Shown here one piece after another: positions 1 to 5,941 of a DNA stretch of 8,032 nt (position 1 is the stretch's first letter; each line of letters opens with the position of its first letter). The DNA is taken from the NCBI GenBank assembly GCA_003646505.1, contig QMKT01000088.1:1-8032 (forward strand). Direction: 5' to 3'. This DNA comes from Campylobacterota bacterium. GTDB lineage: Bacteria > Campylobacterota > Campylobacteria > Campylobacterales > Sulfurovaceae. The notes under the pieces are model-generated. The model was not told where the DNA came from, did not search any database, and saw only the letters and a list, made by a program, of their open reading frames with translations. Position numbers and translations under genes: made by a program.

Positions 1-1206
1 CTACGCACTATGTGACTCTGGCATCTGCTCTACATAAAGTGATTGTGAAGGAAAAGCAAAAGAAGAACCATTTTCTTCAACGATCTTCATGATCTTTAAG
101 TGTATATCTTCACGTATATCAAGATAATGTGCCCAGTTAGCTGTCCTTGTGAATGTATAGATAAAGATATTTAAAGCAGAATCTCCAAAAGATTCAAAGT
201 TGACAAGTAAAGTATCTGTTTGAGAAATATTTGTATGCTCTTGTAACATTTTTTTAATTTCTTGTACGATAGTATTCATTGTTTCACCATCTGTACTATA
301 CGTCAAACCTATACGCATTTTAATACGTCTGATACCTCTGCGTGAAAAGTTTTCTATGGGATTATTTGCCACGATATGATTTGGAACGGTGATGAGCGAT
401 TTTTGAAAAGAACGTATCTTTGTGGTTCGCATGCCTATAGTCTCTACTGTTCCTTCCACACCAGCGACTTTGATCCACTCTCCTATACGTATGGATTTGT
501 CAGCTAGTAGTGAAAAAGAGCCAAAGAGGTTGGCAGCGGTATCTTTTGCAGCAAGTGCAAAAGCGAGACCCCCGATCCCTAATGAAGCAACCAATGCAGT
601 GACATTAATACCCCAAACCTGAAGCATGGCACCTAAACCTATCCCTGCAACGAATATTTTTATAATGGCAAGAATGAAGTTTCCCATTTCGACTGAAAAA
701 TCATGATTAAATTTACCAGTAATAGAATAAATGACAGAGCGAAGTGCTTCTAAAATTGAAAGTATAGCCCAAAATATCACATACACAACAAGCGTACTCA
801 AAATATTTTTGATGGTTTGAGATTCACTAAAAATGAGTAAGAAAAAAAGATGTATTCCTATGATGATAAAGGTAAAACTGAGTGGACCTTTGAGTGCGCT
901 AATGATCTTATCATCATAATGATGCTTTGTTTTTTTTGCAAGTTTGTGAAGGATGACGGTGACAATAGTAGTAAAGAGTTTGCGTAAATATATAAAAAGT
1001 AAAAAAACAAGTGTCGCAGCCATAAGATTTGCCAGGGGAATGTCTAAAAATGTATTGCCTAAAAATGGAAACTTCTCATACAGAGGAGTAAGAAGTTCCT
1101 GTATAGTGCTGTTCATACCCATATCTAACCCGTCTATAACGTTAAGGGTAACCGTTGTATTATCTTCTATTGTTTGTTGCGTTGGCATTTTTTTAGTATC
1201 CTTCAT
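1..1206 (-). CDS. MscS-family mechanosensitive ion channel
   Basis: Complete 401-aa inner-membrane protein of the small-conductance mechanosensitive channel family; these open under membrane tension and release solutes during hypo-osmotic shock. About five hydrophobic segments are visible (roughly residues 59-86, 109-126, 135-160, 177-199 and 203-221). The last is the Gly/Ala-rich pore helix (SLGIGGLAFALAAKDTAANL, 208-227), followed by the beta-domain (IGEWIKVAGVEGTVETIGMR, 241-260; TVPNHIVANNPIENFSRR, 273-290) and a C-terminal domain ending in the typical FAFPSQSLYV (383-392). It is longer than E. coli MscS (286 aa) because of extra N-terminal helices, as in many YbdG/YnaI-like relatives. 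Start: ATG at 1206 has only a weak GGA upstream. An in-frame ATG at 1188 has AAGGAT (1198-1203) upstream and would give a more normal leader from the TATAAT at 1221-1226, so the true protein may be 395 aa. It is transcribed divergently from the rest. The family is certain; the gated solute and subfamily are not. Confidence 0.93.
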   Translation of the reverse strand: MKDTKKMPTQQTIEDNTTVTLNVIDGLDMGMNSTIQELLTPLYEKFPFLGNTFLDIPLANLMAATLVFLLFIYLRKLFTTIVTVILHKLAKKTKHHYDDKIISALKGPLSFTFIIIGIHLFFLLIFSESQTIKNILSTLVVYVIFWAILSILEALRSVIYSITGKFNHDFSVEMGNFILAIIKIFVAGIGLGAMLQVWGINVTALVASLGIGGLAFALAAKDTAANLFGSFSLLADKSIRIGEWIKVAGVEGTVETIGMRTTKIRSFQKSLITVPNHIVANNPIENFSRRGIRRIKMRIGLTYSTDGETMNTIVQEIKKMLQEHTNISQTDTLLVNFESFGDSALNIFIYTFTRTANWAHYLDIREDIHLKIMKIVEENGSSFAFPSQSLYVEQMPESHSA

Positions 1207-1220
1207 GTTTTATCCATAGA

Positions 1221-1226
1221 ATTATA
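1221..1226 (-). promoter_or_regulatory. -10 box for the MscS-family gene
   Basis: The minus strand reads a perfect TATAAT here. The predicted transcription start lies near 1214, giving a leader of about 8 nt to the ATG at 1206 or about 26 nt to the ATG at 1188. No good -35 hexamer is visible 17-18 bp upstream, but the upstream DNA is T-rich, as is usual for sigma-70 promoters in Campylobacterota. Based on motif match only. Confidence 0.5.
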
Positions 1227-1237
1227 GTAAAATTTCA

Positions 1238-1243
1238 TATAAT
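1238..1243 (+). promoter_or_regulatory. -10 box for the DUF3108-like gene
   Basis: A perfect TATAAT on the plus strand, predicting a transcription start near 1250, about 17 nt before the ATG at 1267; AAAGG at 1253-1257 is the likely ribosome binding site. It lies back-to-back with the TATAAT of the divergent MscS-family gene, with 11 bp between the two boxes. Each promoter's -35 region would overlap the other's -10 region, so simultaneous occupancy by two polymerases is unlikely. Based on motif match only. Confidence 0.5.
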
Positions 1244-1266
1244 AACAGTTATAAAGGTTTGATGAG

Positions 1267-2013
1267 ATGATACGTAGAAGTTTTATGTTAGGTATTGTAT
1301 TGATTTGTTTAGTGACTTTCTCTTCTGCACAGGTAACAAAGATTGATTATATCGGGACGTTTGGTATTTTTGGTAAAGTGGCAATGCTTAAGACAAAAAT
1401 GACAAAGAAGTCCAAGCGATATGAGCTGGTTACAGATTTGGAAGTACATGGAATTGCAAAATTAATTTTGGACAATCATGAAGAACAGCACATCTCCAAA
1501 GGACATATAGTCAATGGACTTATGGTCAGTGATCTCTATACAATCAAACAAAACCGTAGAAGTAAGAGGATTCTTAAAGAGTATAAATTTGATCATAAAC
1601 TAAAAAAAGTAAGCAAGAGGGTAAGAGAGTGGAAAAAAGGTAAATTGGTCAAAGATAAAAAAGAAACCTTAAAATTCTATGCAAGAAATGACCTTTTAAC
1701 CCTGTACTTTAATTTAAATAATGCCATTAAAAACAAGGAAAAAGGAAAGACTTACCTGTTTAGGTCTGTAGGACTTGAAAAACAACAGGGAAAAGCATAT
1801 ATCACTATTCCCAACACGGCACAACTTCCTAAGTATCAAGAAGATTTGGGAAATTCAGCTCTACGATATGCCAAAATATTGATACACCAACACAATTTTC
1901 GAAAGAAAAAAGGAGATATCCTGCTTTCAGTTGCTAAAGACGGATTTATAGAAAAGTCAGTGATCAAAGATGTACTTTTATATGGAGATGCAAAGATAGA
2001 ACGCGTCAGATAA
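1267..2013 (+). CDS. Secreted DUF3108-like protein of unknown function
   Basis: A 248-aa protein with a clear Sec signal peptide: positively charged MIRR, a hydrophobic core (residues 6-19) and a probable cut after SSA (A21|Q22). It is therefore probably periplasmic. The mature part is very lysine/arginine-rich and apparently beta-strand rich, starting with a KIDYIGTFGIFGKVAML segment that resembles the opening strands of DUF3108 proteins (small envelope proteins of unknown function). No catalytic motif was recognised. The ATG is chosen because AAAGG sits 9 nt upstream and the signal peptide begins there; an ATG at 1262 is out of frame and stops at once. It is the first gene of the rightward group, 66 bp before the transporter gene. 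Family assignment is by general resemblance, so it is moderate; the export prediction is strong. Confidence 0.8.
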   Translation: MIRRSFMLGIVLICLVTFSSAQVTKIDYIGTFGIFGKVAMLKTKMTKKSKRYELVTDLEVHGIAKLILDNHEEQHISKGHIVNGLMVSDLYTIKQNRRSKRILKEYKFDHKLKKVSKRVREWKKGKLVKDKKETLKFYARNDLLTLYFNLNNAIKNKEKGKTYLFRSVGLEKQQGKAYITIPNTAQLPKYQEDLGNSALRYAKILIHQHNFRKKKGDILLSVAKDGFIEKSVIKDVLLYGDAKIERVR

Positions 2014-2068
2014 CTCTGTTTTATTCATAATGCGTATTTTACTCAAATATGTTACACTTGCGAAAAAA

Positions 2069-2074
2069 CAGGAA
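2069..2074 (+). promoter_or_regulatory. Ribosome binding site supporting a TTG start
   Basis: CAGGAA with AGGA ending 6 nt before TTG at 2080. The next in-frame ATG (2101) is preceded only by A/T-rich sequence without a Shine-Dalgarno motif, so this site decides in favour of the TTG start of the EamA transporter. Confidence 0.55.
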
Positions 2075-2079
2075 CGCAG

Positions 2080-2982
2080 TTGAAAGATAAAATTAAAAAT
2101 ATGGATAGAGGTATCCTTTTTATGTTACTTGCTTCACTTTCATTTGCTGCCATGGGTGGATTTGCAAAAGTAGTGAGTCAGGTCCTGCCACCTGTTGAGG
2201 TAACATTTTTTAGAAATATTTTTGGTGTTATCCTTGTAGGCATTGCTATTTATAAGGTACCTTTGAAACAAACAGGAGGGAAACCTTTTTTACTACTGTT
2301 CCGTGGTTCTATGGGTTTTGCGGCACTTTTGGCCTATTTTTACATTATGGCACATATACCACTGGGTGAAGCCGTGACATACAACAAAACATCCCCTATT
2401 TTTGTGGCTATTTTTGCGTATCTTTTTTTAAATGAAAAGTTACATAAGAGTGCTTTACTTGCTATAGTGATCGGATTTATAGGTATCCTATTGGTAGCAC
2501 AGCCAGAAGGCGGAACATTTAATAAGTATGACATATTGGGTATCTTTTCGGGCATAGGCGCAGCATTGGCATATACATCGATAAGAGAGCTTCGAAAATA
2601 CTACGACACGCGTGCCATTGTGATGTCCTTTATGGGTGTAGGTACAATAGCCCCGCTTACTTTAATGCTAGTCACCCCTTATGTGACTGTTTCAGAAGAT
2701 TTTGACTGGATGTTTGCAGAATTTATAATGCCTCAGGGGGTAGAGTGGGGGTATGTGACAGCGGTAGGTATTTTTGCTACTATTTCCCAATTACTGATGA
2801 CAAAGGCATATGAGCTTACAAAGGCAGGGATTGTTGGCACCATTAGTTACAGTAACATTGTCTTTGCAGTCATTATTGGGGTGATGTTAGGTGATCCTAT
2901 ACCTGATATTTGGACAGTTTTAGGTATACTCTTGGTAATTATGTCAGGGTTACTTGTGGCCCTTCCAAAAGGAACAAAATGA
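2080..2982 (+). CDS. EamA-family (DMT superfamily) membrane transporter
   Basis: A 300-aa integral inner-membrane protein with about ten hydrophobic helices in two EamA repeats (roughly residues 12-142 and 152-297), the standard size and topology of drug/metabolite transporters. Family hallmarks are visible: [12 protein letters not shown] (43-54), the [28 protein letters not shown] region (94-121) and the second-repeat [25 protein letters not shown] stretch (243-267). The substrate cannot be told from sequence; relatives export amino acids, nucleosides or other small metabolites. The start is TTG, supported by AGGA 6 nt upstream; ATG at 2101 (residue 8) is the alternative and has no ribosome binding site. 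A weak extended -10 (TGTTACACT, 2050-2058) may lie just upstream. Its stop overlaps the kdsA start (ATGA), implying translational coupling with KDO synthesis, although no direct functional link is known to me. Confidence 0.92.
   Translation: MKDKIKNMDRGILFMLLASLSFAAMGGFAKVVSQVLPPVEVTFFRNIFGVILVGIAIYKVPLKQTGGKPFLLLFRGSMGFAALLAYFYIMAHIPLGEAVTYNKTSPIFVAIFAYLFLNEKLHKSALLAIVIGFIGILLVAQPEGGTFNKYDILGIFSGIGAALAYTSIRELRKYYDTRAIVMSFMGVGTIAPLTLMLVTPYVTVSEDFDWMFAEFIMPQGVEWGYVTAVGIFATISQLLMTKAYELTKAGIVGTISYSNIVFAVIIGVMLGDPIPDIWTVLGILLVIMSGLLVALPKGTK
2968..2973 (+). promoter_or_regulatory. Ribosome binding site setting the kdsA start
   Basis: AAAGGA lies 5 nt before the ATG at 2979, inside the last codons of the transporter gene. 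It places the kdsA start at the ATGA overlap rather than at the upstream in-frame TTG at 2910. Confidence 0.65.
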
Positions 2983-3779
2983 TACTTATAGCCGGACCTT
3001 GTGTTTTAGAGAGTAGGGACAATGTAATGAGAATTGCAGAGTCTTTAAATGTATATCATGAAGATTGTACAAAAGACTTTTATTTTAAAGCGAGTTTTGA
3101 TAAAGCTAACCGTACTAGTTTGGACAGTTTTCGTGGTCCAGGTCTGGATGAGGGGCTTAAAATGCTTCAGGAAGTCAAAGATCAGTTTGGGTATAAGATC
3201 TTAACAGATGTGCATGACTACACACAGCCAGCAGCAGCTGCTGAAGTGGCAGATGTGCTGCAGATCCCTGCCTTTTTATGTCGGCAAACAGACTTACTTG
3301 TTGCTGCTGCGAAAACATCAGCAGTGGTAAACATCAAAAAAGGACAGTTCTTAGCACCCGCAGCGATGGAACATTCTGTGGCTAAAGTACTGAAGACCAG
3401 AGGTTTTGATGGCGAAGTTTCATATGAAAATGCGAAAAAGTACAATGTATGGCTTACTGAACGTGGTTCAACTTTTGGTTATGGTAATCTTATCGTTGAT
3501 ATGAGAGGGTTGAAGCAAATGAGAGAGTTTGCACCAGTTGTCTTTGATGCTACGCACTCTGTACAGCAACCAGCAAGCGGAGGAGCGACATCAGGTGGCG
3601 ATTCTGCATTAGTGCCTTATCTTTCACGTGCAGCTGCAGCTGTGGGTGTTGATGGCTTCTTTTTTGAAACACACTTTGATCCTAGTATCGCTTTGAGTGA
3701 TGGACCAAATATGATAGAGTTGACAAAATTAGATGCATTGGTCAAACAGATTGATGCTATTAGAAGCATTATTGGGTAG
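2979..3779 (+). CDS. kdsA: 3-deoxy-8-phosphooctulonate synthase (KDO-8-P synthase)
   Basis: A 266-aa cytoplasmic aldolase that condenses phosphoenolpyruvate with arabinose-5-phosphate to make KDO-8-phosphate, the precursor of the KDO core sugar of LPS. Family motifs run the full length: AGPCVLES (5-12), [12 protein letters not shown] (36-47), [12 protein letters not shown] (52-63), [15 protein letters not shown] (92-106), [10 protein letters not shown] (118-127), [18 protein letters not shown] (160-177) and [10 protein letters not shown] (189-198). Cys8, His193, Glu230 and Asp241 match the metal ligands of the metal-dependent (class II) enzymes such as Aquifex KdsA, with the same 37- and 11-residue spacings; E. 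coli-type enzymes have Asn instead of the Cys. The ATG at 2979 is chosen because it follows AAAGGA and the protein then begins MILIAGPC as expected; the 23 residues upstream are transporter sequence read in another frame. kdsA-ribH-nusB is a conserved order in Campylobacterota. The TAG stop lies inside a palindrome. Confidence 0.97.
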   Translation: MILIAGPCVLESRDNVMRIAESLNVYHEDCTKDFYFKASFDKANRTSLDSFRGPGLDEGLKMLQEVKDQFGYKILTDVHDYTQPAAAAEVADVLQIPAFLCRQTDLLVAAAKTSAVVNIKKGQFLAPAAMEHSVAKVLKTRGFDGEVSYENAKKYNVWLTERGSTFGYGNLIVDMRGLKQMREFAPVVFDATHSVQQPASGGATSGGDSALVPYLSRAAAAVGVDGFFFETHFDPSIALSDGPNMIELTKLDALVKQIDAIRSIIG

Positions 3780-3799
3780 GGTCTATAAATCGACCCTAC
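3776..3799 (+). repeat. Perfect 8-bp palindrome over the kdsA stop codon
   Basis: GTAGGGTC (3776-3783), an 8-nt loop and GACCCTAC (3792-3799) form a perfect inverted repeat. The kdsA stop TAG (3777-3779) is part of the left arm. No T-run follows on either strand, so it is not a classical intrinsic terminator. It may act as an mRNA hairpin protecting or processing the kdsA 3' end, or be a small REP-type element; both arms start with GTAG when read 5' to 3' on their own strand, a tetranucleotide typical of REP elements mobilised by RAYT transposases. The role is inferred. Confidence 0.7.
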
Positions 3800-3844
3800 G
3801 AGTGTATTAAAAATGAATGAATTAAAAATAAAAGGAAGAAATAG

Positions 3845-4312
3845 ATGACAACAGTAGAAGGTAATTTACAGGTAGACAAGAGTAAAAAAGTAGCGATTAT
3901 CAATGGGAGATTTAACCATTTTATTACAGACAGACTGGTTGAAGGTGCAGTAGATGCATATGCTAGGCATGGTGGGAATGCTGATGATCTAGATCTTATT
4001 TTAGTCCCCGGTGCATTTGAAATACCTTTGGCATTGGATAAAGCACTGGCTTCTGGAAAGTATGATGCTGTATGTTGTTTGGGTGCAGTGATTCGTGGTT
4101 CTACACCTCATTTTGATTATATCTCGGCAGAGGCTACAAAAGGTGTGGCTTCAGTGACACTTAAGTATGGAAAACCAGCTACGTTTGGTGTACTAACCGT
4201 AGATAGTATTGAGCAGGCTATTGAAAGAGCAGGAACAAAAGCAGGAAACAAAGGTGGAGAAGCGATGGTTGGACTTATTGAACTTATTAACCTATATGGT
4301 GAACTTGAATAA
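3845..4312 (+). CDS. ribH: 6,7-dimethyl-8-ribityllumazine synthase
   Basis: A 155-aa cytoplasmic enzyme that joins 5-amino-6-ribitylaminouracil with 3,4-dihydroxy-2-butanone 4-phosphate, the penultimate step of riboflavin synthesis; the family forms pentamers or 60-mer capsids. Visible motifs: the aromatic substrate-binding GRFN (21-24), PGAFEIP (55-61), the phosphate/catalytic loop [14 protein letters not shown] (80-93) with catalytic His89, FGVLT (114-118), and Arg128 leading into AGTKAGNKG (129-137). The length is normal for the family. ATG at 3845 is preceded by AAAGGAAG (3831-3838) at good spacing. It follows kdsA by 65 bp containing the palindrome and overlaps nusB by one base (TAATG), so the two are probably translationally coupled. 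The same kdsA-ribH-nusB order is known from Helicobacter and Campylobacter. Confidence 0.97.
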   Translation: MTTVEGNLQVDKSKKVAIINGRFNHFITDRLVEGAVDAYARHGGNADDLDLILVPGAFEIPLALDKALASGKYDAVCCLGAVIRGSTPHFDYISAEATKGVASVTLKYGKPATFGVLTVDSIEQAIERAGTKAGNKGGEAMVGLIELINLYGELE

Positions 4313-4713
4313 TGGCAACAAGGCATCAGGCTCGTACGGCTGTTGTAGGTTTACTTTATGCCTTTGATCTGGGTAATGAAAACATTGCAAACTTTTCAGA
4401 TGAGATACTGGAAGAGGGTAAGATCCGTAACAAACAAAGAGAATTTTCAAATACACTGTTTTCAGGCACAATAGAAAATCTTGAAATGTTAGATAAAGAG
4501 ATCCAGTCACATTTAAAAGACTGGGATTATGCCGGTATCGGTAAAGTTGAAAAAGCGATTATGAGACTTGCTGCTTATGAAATACTTATTGCTAAAACAG
4601 ATAGAGCTATTATCATTAATGAAGCTGTTGAACTTGCAAAAGCATTGGCAGACGAGAAATCTCCACAGTTTATAAATGGTGTATTAGACGCTATCGGAAA
4701 AGAAGACAAGTAG
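4312..4713 (+). CDS. nusB: Transcription antitermination factor NusB
   Basis: A 133-aa all-helical RNA-binding protein that, with NusE (ribosomal protein S10), binds boxA RNA and supports antitermination of rRNA transcription. Visible features: the basic N-terminal TRHQAR (3-8) at the RNA-binding end, the central IGKVEKAIMRLAAYEIL (76-92) and the highly conserved INEAVELAKALADEKSPQFINGVLDAI (102-128). The length is typical. The ATG shares its A with the ribH TAA stop. The upstream Shine-Dalgarno is weak (GGTGA), so translation probably depends on ribosomes finishing ribH. mqnC begins 12 bp downstream, suggesting the same transcript continues. Confidence 0.96.
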   Translation: MATRHQARTAVVGLLYAFDLGNENIANFSDEILEEGKIRNKQREFSNTLFSGTIENLEMLDKEIQSHLKDWDYAGIGKVEKAIMRLAAYEILIAKTDRAIIINEAVELAKALADEKSPQFINGVLDAIGKEDK

Positions 4714-4725
4714 TTTGGAGAGAGA

Positions 4726-5775
4726 ATGACACAACGTATGAGCATTGATGAAGCTGTGGAACTCATAGAGAAAGCAGATTTAAAAACTTTGGGAAAGATG
4801 GCATTGGCACGTAAAAAAAAGATGCATCCTAAAGGTGTTACTACTTTTGTTGTTGACAGAAACATCAATTATACGAATATTTGTTGGGTAGACTGTAAGT
4901 TTTGTGCTTTCTATACGCATGAGAAGAAAGAAGATGCTTATATCTTGACCTTTGATGAGATAGACCAAAAGATAGATGAGCTTTTGGCCATTGGTGGAAC
5001 ACAGATACTCTTCCAAGGGGGCGTACATCCAAAACTAGAGATAGAGTGGTATGAAGATCTAGTTGAACATATCTCAAAGAAGTACCCCCAGGTAACCATA
5101 CATGGATTTTCTTCCATTGAGATAGACTATATTGCCAACCGTTCCAAAATCACTGTTTCCGAAGTATTACGTCGTCTAAAAGCCAAAGGACTCTCTTCCA
5201 TACCAGGTGCAGGTGCAGAGATACTTTCTGACAGGGTGCGTGACATCATCGCTCCTAAAAAACACGACAAAGATCAGTGGCTCGAAGTGCATCGTCAGGC
5301 ACACAAGCTTGATATCAAGTCAACTGCTACGATGATGTATGGTACGGTTGAGACCATTCGTGAGATAGTAGAGCATTGGGATTGTGTACGTCAGTTACAG
5401 GATGAAACCGGTGGATTTAGAGCGTTTATTATGTGGTCATACCAAAGTGACCACACACAGCTTAAACGTGAACTTCCGACCATTACTAAAACCACACCCA
5501 ATCAGTATCTTAGATACTTAGCCGTGGCGAGATTGTTCCTGGATAATGTTCCAAATATTCAGAGCTCATGGGTCACGCAAGGCTCTTACATTGGACAGAT
5601 GGCGCTTTTGTTTGGTGCAAATGATCTAGGATCAACTATGATGGAAGAGAATGTAGTTTCAGCTGCCGGTGCAAAGAATGAGATGAATCAAGATGAAATG
5701 ATCAAACTTATACGTGATGTGGGTGAAAGTCCTGCAAAGCGTAATACCGCATATACGATCTTAGAGAGATTTTAA
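4726..5775 (+). CDS. mqnC: Cyclic dehypoxanthinyl futalosine synthase, radical SAM
   Basis: A 349-aa radical SAM enzyme that cyclises dehypoxanthine futalosine in the futalosine route to menaquinone, the respiratory quinone of Campylobacterota. The [4Fe-4S] motif CxxxCxxC is CWVDCKFCAFY with Cys53, Cys57 and Cys60, preceded by the family's NINYTNI (46-52). Further family motifs are LFQGGVHP (95-102), HGFSSIEIDYI (125-135), SIPGAGAEILSDRVRDIIAP (197-216), TMMYGTVET (237-245) and SSWVTQGSYIGQMAL near residues 285-299. The TMMYGTVE and KTTPNQYLR/SSWVTQG segments favour MqnC over the related aminofutalosine synthase MqnE. The length is as expected. The ATG at 4726 follows a strong TTGGAGAGAG site. 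It is 12 bp after nusB and about 150 bp before the M16 gene, from which a REP-like palindrome separates it. Cytoplasmic. Confidence 0.95.
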   Translation: MTQRMSIDEAVELIEKADLKTLGKMALARKKKMHPKGVTTFVVDRNINYTNICWVDCKFCAFYTHEKKEDAYILTFDEIDQKIDELLAIGGTQILFQGGVHPKLEIEWYEDLVEHISKKYPQVTIHGFSSIEIDYIANRSKITVSEVLRRLKAKGLSSIPGAGAEILSDRVRDIIAPKKHDKDQWLEVHRQAHKLDIKSTATMMYGTVETIREIVEHWDCVRQLQDETGGFRAFIMWSYQSDHTQLKRELPTITKTTPNQYLRYLAVARLFLDNVPNIQSSWVTQGSYIGQMALLFGANDLGSTMMEENVVSAAGAKNEMNQDEMIKLIRDVGESPAKRNTAYTILERF

Positions 5776-5782
5776 ACAAGTT

Positions 5783-5795
5783 TATGAAAAAAATA
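5783..5795 (+). repeat. 13-bp direct repeat, left copy
   Basis: TATGAAAAAAATA here is repeated exactly at 5929-5941, the start of the M16 gene. The two copies bracket the palindromic element but do not abut it: 5 bp lie between on the left and 16 bp on the right. They could be a relic of a duplication during insertion, or a chance match of A-rich ATG-AAA-AAA contexts. Confidence 0.45.
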
Positions 5796-5800
5796 ATCAC

Positions 5801-5912
5801 TCTCGTTCCCACGGTTTCCGTGGGAATGCATATTTGAGTATGTTTAGCTAAGAGAGTTTTTTGGTTTATTGAATTGATGTATGCATTCCCACGCGGGAGC
5901 ATGGGAACGAGA
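5801..5912 (+). repeat. Composite REP-like palindromic element
   Basis: Two hairpins are arranged head-to-head. Hairpin 1 is a perfect 9-bp stem TTCCCACGG/CCGTGGGAA with a TTT loop (5806-5826). Hairpin 2 is TTCCCACGC/GCATGGGAA with one mismatch and a GGGA loop (5886-5907). The pair is also inverted as a whole: TCTCGTTCCCA (5801-5811) is complementary to TGGGAACGAGA (5902-5912), and CGTGGGAATGCATA (5819-5832) to TATGCATTCCCACG (5880-5893), so two alternative folds exist. A 47-bp A/T-rich spacer lies between. CTCGTTCCCACG...CGTGGGAATGC units are familiar to me as dispersed intergenic palindromes in many bacteria, probably spread by RAYT-type transposases. Located between mqnC and the M16 gene. 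No T-run directly follows either hairpin, so termination is possible but unproven. Confidence 0.8.
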
Positions 5913-5928
5913 AACCTACAGGATTATA

Positions 5929-5941
5929 TATGAAAAAAATA
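5929..5941 (+). repeat. 13-bp direct repeat, right copy (M16 gene start)
   Basis: TATGAAAAAAATA, identical to 5783-5795. It contains the start codon and first codons (Met-Lys-Lys-Ile) of the M16-family gene. Confidence 0.45.

Noticed and set aside
2016..2071. CTGTTTT/AAAACAG inverted repeat spanning the gap before the transporter and touching its ribosome binding site
   Set aside because: Only 7 bp, mostly A/T, with a 42-nt loop; too weak to claim as a regulatory hairpin or riboswitch.
2910..2978. Upstream extension of kdsA from an in-frame TTG (23 extra residues)
   Set aside because: The extra residues are the transporter's C-terminal coding sequence read in another frame, there is no ribosome binding site for the TTG, and family members begin just before the AGPC motif.
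3780..3844. A possible FMN riboswitch before ribH
   Set aside because: The gap is only 65 nt, shorter than an FMN riboswitch, and contains only one simple palindrome and an A-rich stretch.
3813..3848. An 11-residue open frame ([11 protein letters not shown]) ending in an ATGA overlap with the ribH start
   Set aside because: No ribosome binding site, A-rich composition and very small size; more likely a by-product of the A-rich leader. It could only be a leader peptide if ribosome profiling showed it.
4575..5077. Several minus-strand open frames of 70-97 codons across nusB and mqnC
   Set aside because: They lie antisense to strongly conserved genes, have no family resemblance and no ribosome binding sites; they are frame shadows.
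5784..5837. A 17-residue open frame beginning MKKIITLVP before the first hairpin
   Set aside because: No Shine-Dalgarno sequence and most of it is the palindrome itself; kept only as part of the direct-repeat observation.
5799..5862. ACTCTC/GAGAGT pairing followed by TTTTTT as a terminator for mqnC
   Set aside because: A 6-bp stem closing a loop of nearly 50 nt is not a convincing intrinsic terminator, even with a nested hairpin and the T-run.
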